From positions 1 to 15,870 of the forward strand of contig JAHHSR010000038.1 in NCBI GenBank assembly GCA_020025075.1: DNA of 15,870 nucleotides, read 5' to 3'. The notes beneath the pieces are model-generated. The model saw only the letters and a list, made by a program, of their open reading frames with translations, was not told the origin of the DNA and did not search any database. A program made the translations under genes and the position numbers. This DNA comes from Pectinatus sp. GTDB lineage: Bacteria; Bacillota; Negativicutes; Selenomonadales; Selenomonadaceae. Below are positions 1-5,542 of the stretch, piece by piece. How positions within the stretch are numbered: position 1 is the stretch's first letter; each line of letters begins with the position of its first letter.

Positions 1-45
1 GAAATGGTGCTGTTTTCGCAGAAACAGGAAGCTCCCGCCTCTTAG
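1..45 (+). CDS. 3' end of a TnpB-like protein (IS200/IS605 family), cut by window edge
   Basis: The frame open from base 1 reads EMVLFSQKQEAPAS and stops at TAG (43-45). A short tail of the form KQEAPxS directly before a GC-rich hairpin is what I remember for the C-termini of TnpB proteins of IS200/IS605 elements, RNA-guided nucleases that use an omega-RNA made from the 3' end of their own gene. Only 14 residues are visible, so no zinc finger or RuvC motif can be checked. The call rests on the tail together with the hairpin and GTTCAC end that follow. It could instead be an unrelated short reading frame. Confidence 0.4.
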   Translation, partial: EMVLFSQKQEAPAS

Positions 46-71
46 CGAAGCGTAGACGGGGGTGCGTTCAC
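29..71 (+). mobile_element. Probable right end / omega-RNA 3' hairpin of an IS200/IS605-type element
   Basis: The stretch starts GAAGCTCCCGCCT, folds back through TTAGCGAAGCG to AGACGGGGG and ends TGCGTTCAC. The arms CCCGCCTCT and AGACGGG pair with one mismatch, giving a GC-rich hairpin around a GAA loop. A hairpin just after the tnpB stop, followed by a TTCAC-like end, fits the right ends of many TnpB elements; this is family knowledge from memory. The thiT copy on the other strand takes its stop codon (68-70) from this TTCAC, so the element end seems to abut or replace the original end of thiT. The left end is outside the window. Confidence 0.4.
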
Positions 72-688
72 TCTTTTATTTCATTTAAAATGCGCTTTAT
101 CGGCAATATTTTTAAAATAATAAGGCAAATTATCAAGTCCGGAATTAAATAGGTGGCGTTAAAAACGCATGAATACCAATAAGGTGACATACCCTTAGGT
201 GCATAGCTGGCAAAGAAGGTAACGCCGGAAATAAAGTGACAGATGAAGCGTCCCAATACGGCAATTGTGGCTCCTGCAAACTTATGATGCGGGAAATAGC
301 CGGCAAGTCCCAAGGCCATGAAAGGCAGTGGATAATCGAACAAAACCTGTACGGGCTGGACGATGAATGGGTCTTGCATCAAGTTGATGATGCCGAAGAT
401 AAAGCCTGCTAAAAAGCCGACGCCCGGGCCATAGCGGAAAGAAACTAAAATCAAGGGGAGCATGGCGCCTAAGGTAATGCTGCCGCCTTGCGGCGTATGG
501 TAAAGGCGCAAGGTATGCAAGATAGTGGAAAGGGCAATCATCAAGCTGACATTGACGAGCATGTGCGTAGTAAAGCGCACTTTCTTAATATAAAGGAAGG
601 CAATGATAAGTGCTAAAAGGCCTAAAAGGGCAAAGATACTCGTTGGCTGGGCGAGAATGACGGACATTTTGTGTGAAAAAGCTGACAT
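68..688 (-). CDS. thiT: ECF transporter S component, thiamine-specific (ThiT), copy 1
   Basis: A 206-residue, very hydrophobic protein with about six membrane segments, the usual size for ThiT. ThiT is the substrate-binding S component of an energy-coupling-factor transporter for thiamine; it docks on EcfT and two EcfA ATPases, none of which are encoded here (group II arrangement). Family-like stretches include PQGGSITLGAMLPLIL (66-81), FDYPLPFMALGLAGYFP (117-133) and GRFICHFISG (146-155). H151, Y172 and N177 have the same spacing as the thiamine-contacting H125, Y146 and N151 that I recall for Lactococcus lactis ThiT. The start is ATG with GGAG 8 nt upstream. The gene is preceded by its own promoter, TPP aptamer and terminator. 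It is roughly 78% identical to copy 2, with mostly conservative changes, so both look functional. Its stop codon overlaps the putative IS end. Confidence 0.93.
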   Translation of the reverse strand: MSAFSHKMSVILAQPTSIFALLGLLALIIAFLYIKKVRFTTHMLVNVSLMIALSTILHTLRLYHTPQGGSITLGAMLPLILVSFRYGPGVGFLAGFIFGIINLMQDPFIVQPVQVLFDYPLPFMALGLAGYFPHHKFAGATIAVLGRFICHFISGVTFFASYAPKGMSPYWYSCVFNATYLIPDLIICLIILKILPIKRILNEIKE

Positions 689-704
689 TTTATCGACTCC
701 AATC

Positions 705-751
705 CTAAAAAATAAGCAGCGCCACTTTCCGCAAGGAAAACTGCGCTGCTT
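705..751 (-). terminator. Riboswitch-controlled intrinsic terminator of thiT copy 1
   Basis: On the minus strand, AAGCAGCGC (743-751) pairs with GCGCTGCTT (714-722). The stem continues through TTTCC/GGAAA around a TTGC loop and is followed by TTATTTTTTAG. It lies between the TPP aptamer and the thiT Shine-Dalgarno site, as expected for thiamine-pyrophosphate-dependent transcription attenuation: ligand bound means termination. Confidence 0.85.
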
Positions 752-763
752 GTCAGCTTAATC

Positions 764-849
764 TGTGCTTTCCTCCGTCGGCATTATCCGAAATCAGGTC
801 ATAAGGGTCGCGGCAAGTGCCGCCTCTCAGCTAAAGGCTCCCCTAGCAG
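764..849 (-). promoter_or_regulatory. TPP (thiamine pyrophosphate) riboswitch aptamer, thiT copy 1
   Basis: The minus strand shows the THI-box landmarks in order: CTAGGGGAGCC, GCTGAGAGG, GCGACCCTTATGACCTGAT, GGATAATGCCG and GGAGGAAAGCACA. These correspond to the P1/P2 region, the CUGAGA that recognises the pyrimidine part, and the ACCUGAU...GGAUAAUGCC side that binds pyrophosphate. The aptamer starts about 6 nt downstream of a good promoter and is followed by a terminator hairpin, so it should shut off thiT when TPP is plentiful. Confidence 0.95.
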
Positions 850-854
850 GTTTC

Positions 855-883
855 ATTATACAATAAATGTTGATTTGGAGCAA
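855..883 (-). promoter_or_regulatory. Sigma-A-type promoter of thiT copy 1
   Basis: Minus strand: -35 TTGCTC (878-883), a 17-nt spacer and a perfect -10 TATAAT (855-860). Transcription would begin a few bases before the TPP aptamer, which supports the call. Confidence 0.75.
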
Positions 884-1004
884 GAAGTTTGGCATTATTG
901 TATATATTTTAAAAAATCAATTAACATCTTAACAAAAAAAGTTGTGTTTTTTATTTCAATGTATAATTTACTTATTAAATCATACATTGAAAGGAAGCTT
1001 TACT

Positions 1005-1127
1005 ATGAAAAACTTAAAATATGTATCATTTTGTTCTTTGTCATCTCAAATTAAAATTTATCTTTCAGAAATATTTTTATTTTATGTAATTTGGTATAAA
1101 GTGAGGAGGATAAGGCAATATGATTGA
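1005..1127 (+). CDS. Small hypothetical protein, 40 aa (possible remnant)
   Basis: An ATG at 1005 is preceded by AAGGAAG (992-998 region) at usable spacing and opens a 40-codon frame starting MKNLKYVSFCSLSSQ and ending RRIRQYD. The middle (LSEIFLFYVIWY) is hydrophobic and aromatic, followed by a basic end, so a single membrane segment is possible. A TATAAT lies at 962-967 but has no convincing -35. The frame overlaps the next tiny ORF by 8 nt (ATGATTGA). I recognise no family. The region is much richer in A+T than its surroundings and sits between two duplicated thiT units, so this may be a leftover of a lost gene rather than a working one. Confidence 0.25.
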   Translation: MKNLKYVSFCSLSSQIKIYLSEIFLFYVIWYKVRRIRQYD

Positions 1128-1182
1128 AACTATAAATGGATTATCGTGGCGACAAATTTTACATTTAAAAGGCGCTCAATGA
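1120..1182 (+). CDS. Tiny ORF, 20 aa, with a strong ribosome binding site; runs into the 3' end of thiT copy 2
   Basis: AGGAGG at 1104-1109 stands 10 nt before ATG 1120, the best Shine-Dalgarno site in the AT-rich spacer. The frame reads MIETINGLSWRQILHLKGAQ and stops at 1180-1182, inside the oppositely oriented thiT copy 2. About 40 nt of it are spacer-derived and the rest is antisense to thiT. The pattern suggests the beginning of a real gene that was cut off where the thiT unit now joins; the two could also overlap by chance. I do not recognise the product. Confidence 0.2.
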   Translation: MIETINGLSWRQILHLKGAQ

Positions 1183-1768
1183 GCAAAAAGCGAAGGATAA
1201 TCAGGCAGATGATTAATTCCGGCAATAAGATGGAGCCGTTGATGGCAAAGGAATACCAATAAGGCGACATACCTTTAGGTGCATAGCTGGCGAAAAAGAG
1301 CACGCCAGAAATGAAGTGGCAAACAAAGCGGCCAAAGACTGCAACCGTGGCACCTGCTAGCTTATGACGCGGAAAATAGGCGGCAAGGCCCATAGCCATG
1401 AAAGGCAGCGGATAATCGAATAAAACCTGTATAGGCTGAACGATGAACGGGTCTTGAATGAGGTCAATGATGCCAAAGACGAAGCCAGCTAAGAAGCCGA
1501 CTCCCGGCCCATAGCGAAAAGCCACGAGAATAAGCGGTACCATATCCCCTAAGGTTATGCTGCCGCCTTGAGGGAAGTTGTAGATACGCAAAGTGTGCAA
1601 GATGACGGAAAGAGCAATCATCAAGCTGACATTGACGAGCATATGCGTGGTGAAATGAATCCGCTTAACATACAAAAAGGCAATGATTAGCGCCAAGAGC
1701 CCCACGAGGGTGAAGATGCTCGATGGCTGGGCAAAAATAAGAGAAATCTTGTGCGAAAAAGCTGACAT
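1130..1768 (-). CDS. thiT: ECF transporter S component, thiamine-specific (ThiT), copy 2
   Basis: A 212-residue membrane protein, collinear without gaps with copy 1 up to about residue 201, including H151, Y172 and N177 at the positions expected for thiamine contacts. The start is ATG 1768, matching copy 1 and preceded by GGGAG; an in-frame ATG 15 nt further upstream overlaps that ribosome binding site and is unlikely. The last residues differ: copy 1 ends ILNEIKE, while copy 2 ends LLNVKFVATIIHL and reads into the AT-rich spacer, so its original stop seems lost at a junction near 1163. Differences near the ligand region (NFPQGGSITLGDM against HTPQGGSITLGAM) leave room for a different affinity or substrate, such as a thiamine precursor, but that is speculation. 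Confidence 0.93.
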   Translation of the reverse strand: MSAFSHKISLIFAQPSSIFTLVGLLALIIAFLYVKRIHFTTHMLVNVSLMIALSVILHTLRIYNFPQGGSITLGDMVPLILVAFRYGPGVGFLAGFVFGIIDLIQDPFIVQPIQVLFDYPLPFMAMGLAAYFPRHKLAGATVAVFGRFVCHFISGVLFFASYAPKGMSPYWYSFAINGSILLPELIICLIILRFLLIERLLNVKFVATIIHL

Positions 1769-1784
1769 TTTATCGACTCCCATC

Positions 1785-1830
1785 TAAAAAATAAGCAGCG
1801 CTGCTTCCCATAAGGAAAACCGCGCTGCTT
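1785..1830 (-). terminator. Riboswitch-controlled intrinsic terminator of thiT copy 2
   Basis: Minus strand: AAGCAGCGC (1822-1830) pairs with GCGCTGCTT (1793-1801), followed by ATTTTTTAG. The hairpin interior differs from copy 1 at several bases, yet the 9-bp base stem and the T-run are kept. It sits between aptamer and start codon exactly as in copy 1. Confidence 0.85.
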
Positions 1831-1842
1831 GTCAGCTTAATC

Positions 1843-1928
1843 TGTGCTTTCCTTCGCCGGCATTATCCGGAAATCAGGTTATGAGGGTCGCGGCAAGTGC
1901 CGCCTCTCAGCTAAAAGCTCCCCTAGCA
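1843..1928 (-). promoter_or_regulatory. TPP riboswitch aptamer, thiT copy 2
   Basis: It has the same THI-box landmarks as copy 1 (CTAGGGGAGC, GCTGAGAGG, CGACCCTCATAACCTGAT, CCGGATAATGCCGGCGAAGG, AAAGCACA). It differs from copy 1 at only a handful of positions, mostly in stems or linkers, while sequence upstream of the promoters is not similar. The regulatory unit was therefore duplicated with the gene and has been kept. Confidence 0.95.
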
Positions 1929-1934
1929 AATCTT

Positions 1935-1963
1935 ATTATACAATGGGTGAAAAAAATCGGCAA
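1935..1963 (-). promoter_or_regulatory. Sigma-A-type promoter of thiT copy 2
   Basis: Minus strand: -35 TTGCCG (1958-1963), 17-nt spacer, -10 TATAAT (1935-1940), just ahead of the aptamer. It is divergent from the restriction-gene promoter about 35 bp away. Confidence 0.75.
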
Positions 1964-1996
1964 GGCAGAAATCAATGAATAATTTGAAAATATTGG

Positions 1997-2005
1997 TGAT
2001 ATAAT
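1997..2005 (+). promoter_or_regulatory. Extended -10 promoter for the restriction endonuclease gene
   Basis: TGATATAAT is an extended -10 element (TGnTATAAT) about 30 nt before the TTG start. No good -35 lies 17 nt upstream. It contains no GATC, unlike the methyltransferase promoter. Confidence 0.5.
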
Positions 2006-2036
2006 GGGAACAGAGTTTTTTTAAGGTGGGATTTAT

Positions 2037-3473
2037 TTGTTATATAATAAAACAAAGCCAAAGTCTATAGAAAATTATGGGAAAGAAATGATTGGCAAGA
2101 CTTTTCGCCAGATATTTGATTACGGAAAAGAAAAAGGAATCTTAAAAAAGGATAATTCCAATTATGCCGCATTGCATGAGAAAAAGAATTACAAAGGAGG
2201 TCTTGGAAATCTTGTCGAGGAATGCTGGTTCGGATATGAGGCAAATTCTAATCCCGAGGCAGATTTTCAAGAAGCTGGCGTTGAGCTGAAAGTGACGCCC
2301 TATTTGAAAAACAGCAAGGGATTTAGGGCTAAGGAACGGCTTGTGCTTAGCATGATTAATTATAATGATATTATCAAGGAAAGTGATTTTGAGCATAGCC
2401 ACCTTTGGAAAAAAGCACATCTCATCCTGCTTGTCCTATATATGCATATTAAAGGACAAAGTGATATGGATAGCGTTGTAAATTATGTGCAGCTTTTTAC
2501 TCCGCCGCAAGAAGATATTGCAATCATAAAGTCTGATTATGAAAAGATACTTGCCAAAATAAAAGCGGGCAAGGCACATGAATTGTCAGAAGGAGATACG
2601 CTTTATCTGGGTGCCTGTACTAAGGCGGCAACATCTGCCAAACGCTGCAGCCAGCCTTATAGCGATGTGCCAGCCAAACCGCGGGCTTTTTCGCTCAAGA
2701 GCAGCTATATGACTGCCGTGCTAAATAAATACATTATGCAGCATATAAATACATATGAATCCATCATTTCAAATAATGGGGATGTTGGCGATTTTGAGCA
2801 GTTTGTAACGGCGAAAATTGCCGCATTTAAAGGTTGTGGCATCAACAGGCTGAAGGAGTGTTTTGGGATTATGGGCAATCCTAAGAATTTGCCATCGCTT
2901 CTTGCCTTTCGCATTCTCGGCATAAAGGGCAATGCCTGCGAGGAATTCGTCAAGGCAGGCATTGCCATGAAGGCCATCCGCATCCAAAAAAACGGCAAGA
3001 TAAAAGAGAGCATGTCATTTGCTGCTATCGACTATCAAAATCTGGCCAAAGAAACGTGGGAAGATAGTACATTTGGCAATTATCTGCGCAATACGCGCTT
3101 TTTCTTTGTCATTTACCAAGAAGATTTTCGTGGCGAATATCATTTGCAGGGCAGCCGGTTCTGGAATATGCCTTTAAGAGATTTGGAAGGGGATGTCCGT
3201 GCCGTATGGCAGGAGACGCATGACATTATTGCACAGGGGAATCTCGTGCTGAAGCTGGGGAAAAATGGCGAGTTCATCAATAATTTGCCCAAGAAATCGC
3301 AGCATCCCGTCTCGCACGTCCGCCCGCATGCCCGCAGCCGAAGTGATACAGCATCACTTCCTGAAGGAACTCAGCTGCATATTGGGCCAGGTGTTGAGTG
3401 GTCTGATTTGAGGCAGTATACCAGGCAATGTTTTTGGCTGAACGGTGAATATATTTTGCGCCAGATATCTTGA
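2037..3473 (+). CDS. Sau3AI/MutH-family type II restriction endonuclease, predicted GATC-specific
   Basis: 478 residues, close to Sau3AI (about 490). The N-terminal half carries the MutH-type catalytic core: GNLVE (57-61), then D76, E83 and K85 in DFQEAGVELK. The D-(6)-E-x-K spacing equals that of MutH (D70, E77, K79). A conserved RLVLSMINY block follows (101-109). The C-terminal half (about 220-478) should be the second MutH-like domain, which in Sau3AI binds DNA as an effector. Known relatives (Sau3AI, LlaKR2I) cut unmethylated GATC. The start is TTG, chosen because AAGGTGG lies 7 nt upstream and the N-terminus MLYNKTKPKSIENYG precedes conserved sequence. The gene contains no GATC. It is convergent with the methyltransferase, 35 nt between stops, with no clear terminator between them. 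Confidence 0.9.
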   Translation: MLYNKTKPKSIENYGKEMIGKTFRQIFDYGKEKGILKKDNSNYAALHEKKNYKGGLGNLVEECWFGYEANSNPEADFQEAGVELKVTPYLKNSKGFRAKERLVLSMINYNDIIKESDFEHSHLWKKAHLILLVLYMHIKGQSDMDSVVNYVQLFTPPQEDIAIIKSDYEKILAKIKAGKAHELSEGDTLYLGACTKAATSAKRCSQPYSDVPAKPRAFSLKSSYMTAVLNKYIMQHINTYESIISNNGDVGDFEQFVTAKIAAFKGCGINRLKECFGIMGNPKNLPSLLAFRILGIKGNACEEFVKAGIAMKAIRIQKNGKIKESMSFAAIDYQNLAKETWEDSTFGNYLRNTRFFFVIYQEDFRGEYHLQGSRFWNMPLRDLEGDVRAVWQETHDIIAQGNLVLKLGKNGEFINNLPKKSQHPVSHVRPHARSRSDTASLPEGTQLHIGPGVEWSDLRQYTRQCFWLNGEYILRQIS

Positions 3474-3508
3474 AGCAAGGTAAAACTGCTAAAAAAGGGA
3501 TGCAGCTG

Positions 3509-4708
3509 CTAGGCTTCTTGGTCAATTATCTTGCTTATCACCTTGCCCATCTTTGCCACGCAATCAGTGACAAGGGCATTTCCCATGCAAAAATATTGGA
3601 AGCGCTCCGACATTCCTGTATCCGTCCAATGTTCAGGAAAGCCTTGTATCTTATTGGCCTCGTTGGGCGTTAAGAGGCGCAGCCTCCCAGTGTCCAGATC
3701 TGTGACGACATGGGTGCTGCGGTTTGTTGTTCCCTCGCTTGTGAGCATTGTACGGGCAGGCTTGTCGATGGGGTCGGGAAAAGCGATTGCCCCTTCGCTG
3801 AAAACGTAGCTGTGGCCATTTTTAGCCGTGCGTTCAATTTTTTTTGCTCCTTTTAGATATTTCCATTTGGCGAGGTTGTTGCCAAGAAAATATTTTTCAT
3901 CGACAGCACGATCCATGATATCCTGCAATACGGTATATGGTCCGTTATAAAATGGCAGGGCTTTCATTGTTGCAATTTTTCCGTCATGCATATAGCCGGC
4001 GTTTTCAAAGCCGAATGAAAATTCCTCCATTACCCGCATGAGATCAGGCGAAGGCAAGGCACCTTCATTGACTTTATTATTGGACTGTATGGGAAATGCT
4101 TGGGCAAAAAAGCCATGATTTTTGATTATGTCAGACGGGTTTATTTTGCCCATCTTTTTTCCGTACAGGGTGTCATGGTGATAGGCAAAGATGAATATGC
4201 GGCGGCGCCGCTGGACAAAGCCATAGTCAGCAGCATTGATGATGCGCCACTCTGCACTGTAGCCTGCTGCCCAAAGTGAGGCAAGGATGATGCCAAAATC
4301 GCGACCGCGTTGTTTTGCGGGAAGCTTTAAAAGGCGGTCGACATTTTCCAGCAAAACAAATGGCGGCTGCTTTGCTTTTAGAATGTCATTTATTTGCCAC
4401 CATAGGATACCTTTTTTACCTTCTATGCCCTTTGCCCCGGTTCTTGCCACGGAATAATCTTGGCAAGGAAAGCCTCCTGTCAGCAAGGTATGGTTGGGAA
4501 TGAGATTTTTGTCGATTTGGCTTATATCTTCATTTACGTAAATTTCTTTTTTGCCGAAATGCGTGCAATAGCAGTCGAAGGCATCTTGGCGCTTGCGGCT
4601 CGGCTCCCATTGATTTGCCCAGACAGTTTCCCAGCTTGTATCGGACTTTTCCAGCCCGACGCGGAAACCGCCAACGCCAGCAAACAGCTCGCATAATGTC
4701 TTCTTCAT
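3509..4708 (-). CDS. DNA (cytosine-5-)-methyltransferase, partner of the Sau3AI-like endonuclease
   Basis: 399 residues using the ATG at 4708, supported by AAAGGA 7 nt upstream and the canonical N-terminus. The frame stays open for 75 more codons upstream but would then start before the promoter. C5-methylase motifs appear in order: I FAGVGGFRVGLE (9-20), IV GGFPCQ with catalytic C82, VI ENV (121-123), VIII QRRRR (167-171), a target-recognition region (about 185-330), then LLTPNEANKIQGFP (345-358) and X MGNALV (375-380). It should transfer methyl from S-adenosylmethionine to the cytosine in GATC, protecting host DNA from the neighbouring nuclease. Specificity is inferred from the partner. The coding region itself has three GATC sites (3697, 3910, 4042), unusual in this GATC-poor window. 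Confidence 0.93.
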   Translation of the reverse strand: MKKTLCELFAGVGGFRVGLEKSDTSWETVWANQWEPSRKRQDAFDCYCTHFGKKEIYVNEDISQIDKNLIPNHTLLTGGFPCQDYSVARTGAKGIEGKKGILWWQINDILKAKQPPFVLLENVDRLLKLPAKQRGRDFGIILASLWAAGYSAEWRIINAADYGFVQRRRRIFIFAYHHDTLYGKKMGKINPSDIIKNHGFFAQAFPIQSNNKVNEGALPSPDLMRVMEEFSFGFENAGYMHDGKIATMKALPFYNGPYTVLQDIMDRAVDEKYFLGNNLAKWKYLKGAKKIERTAKNGHSYVFSEGAIAFPDPIDKPARTMLTSEGTTNRSTHVVTDLDTGRLRLLTPNEANKIQGFPEHWTDTGMSERFQYFCMGNALVTDCVAKMGKVISKIIDQEA

Positions 4709-4745
4709 AAAATTATCCTTTCTGTATAAAAAGTGTACTTCAGCT

Positions 4746-4774
4746 AGTATATCATATAAGGAGATCTTGATCAA
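4746..4774 (-). promoter_or_regulatory. Methyltransferase promoter containing two GATC sites
   Basis: Minus strand: -35 TTGATC (4769-4774), a 17-nt spacer, -10 TATACT (4746-4751) preceded by TGA, so also an extended -10. GATC occurs in the -35 box (4769-4772) and again in the spacer (4763-4766). The predicted start of transcription is near 4739, giving a leader of about 30 nt to the ATG at 4708. Confidence 0.65.
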
Positions 4775-5020
4775 TACGAGGGGGGAAGAAACTGATACGC
4801 ATATAGAGCTTAATGGTTGCCTAGACTTTTTATATGGAGTCTGATATTTGGTAACATATGCTGAGTCTGACGTTAGATTTGTTGGCAGCTGGAAGTGTTT
4901 TCCATGTACGCCATATTGGACGCTATAAGCCAATCTGGCCTGTTTTGCCTGCTCGTCTTCTGCTTGGCGGGGGCTCTTGTTTGCCTTGCATCGAAGATTA
5001 GTTTTTTTGCTTCCCCATAA
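4775..5020. other. Unassigned spacer between the methyltransferase promoter and the smpB terminator
   Basis: About 245 bp with no gene I can support. On the plus strand a 47-codon frame from ATG 4859 (MLSLTLDLLAAGSVFHVRH...) has no clear ribosome binding site. On the minus strand a longer open frame rich in K, Q and E (…QAEDEQAKQARLAYSV…) runs into the methyltransferase promoter without a convincing start. I looked for a tmRNA gene because smpB is next door, and saw neither the typical 5' start nor a TTCNANNC/CCA end. Possibly decayed coding sequence left by insertion of the restriction-modification genes. Confidence 0.3.
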
Positions 5021-5060
5021 ATATAAAAAAGCCCCTGATAAGCTAAAATCAGGGGCTTTT
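5021..5060 (-). terminator. Intrinsic terminator after smpB
   Basis: A 13-bp perfect stem, AAAAGCCCCTGAT / ATCAGGGGCTTTT (5048-5060 and 5027-5039), with an 8-nt loop, followed on the minus strand by TTTTTTATAT. It ends the secG-esterase-rnr-smpB unit. The plus-strand reading is also T-rich (CTTTTGTCTTT), so weak bidirectional activity is possible. Confidence 0.9.
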
Positions 5061-5068
5061 GTCTTTCA

Positions 5069-5542
5069 TCAGTATTTTTGCCGTTCCTTTAAGGCTCTAT
5101 CAACTTCCCTCTTGGCAGCTTTTTCCGCCAGGACACGACGCTTGTCGTAGAGCTTTTTGCCTGTAGCTAAGGCTAGCTCAACTTTGGCGCGCCCCTTAGC
5201 GAAGTAGATTTTCAGTGGCACGAGTGCAAAGCCTTTTTCCTTCGTCTTGCTGAAAAGGCGCAGGATTTCCGCCTTATGCAGGAGGAGTTTTCTTTGGCGC
5301 AAGGGGTCGTGGTTGAAAATATTGCCGTGCTCGTAGGGACTGATGTGCATATTGTCTAAGAGCGCCTCGCCGTTTTTGATGATGACAAAACTGTCTTTGA
5401 GGTTGGCCTTGCCGGCACGCAGGGATTTTACTTCTGTGCCGACAAGCGCAATGCCCGCTTCGAAAGTTTCATGGATAAAATAATCATGGCGGGCTTTGCG
5501 ATTTTCGCAGACAATTTTAATGGCGCTGTTTTTGTTTCCCAT
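5069..5542 (-). CDS. smpB: SsrA-binding protein SmpB
   Basis: 157 residues, normal length. SmpB binds tmRNA and brings it to stalled ribosomes for trans-translation. Visible family features are KIVCENRKARHDYFI (9-23), the GTEVKSLRAGKANLKDSF block (35-52), HISPYEHGN (66-74), LHKAEI (88-93) and the RRVLAEK...RE basic C-terminal tail that inserts into the mRNA channel. The ATG at 5542 has GGAG at suitable distance. The gene begins inside the 3' end of rnr (26-nt overlap), pointing to translational coupling; RNase R is known to work with tmRNA-SmpB in degrading faulty messages. The ssrA gene is not in the window. Confidence 0.97.
   Translation of the reverse strand: MGNKNSAIKIVCENRKARHDYFIHETFEAGIALVGTEVKSLRAGKANLKDSFVIIKNGEALLDNMHISPYEHGNIFNHDPLRQRKLLLHKAEILRLFSKTKEKGFALVPLKIYFAKGRAKVELALATGKKLYDKRRVLAEKAAKREVDRALKERQKY

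Noticed and set aside
1769..1783. Upstream ATG of thiT copy 2
   Set aside because: The ATG overlaps the GGGAG ribosome binding site, and copy 1 starts at the equivalent of 1768.
1997..2036. GATC-based control of the restriction gene promoter
   Set aside because: No GATC lies in or near this promoter, so the methylation idea applies only to the methyltransferase side.
4709..4933. 75-residue N-terminal extension of the methyltransferase
   Set aside because: It would begin upstream of a good promoter, has no ribosome binding site or family similarity, and ATG 4708 with AAAGGA gives the standard C5-methylase N-terminus.
4775..5068. tmRNA (ssrA) gene next to smpB
   Set aside because: No tRNA-like ends, no TTCNANNC arm and no tag reading frame were visible on either strand.
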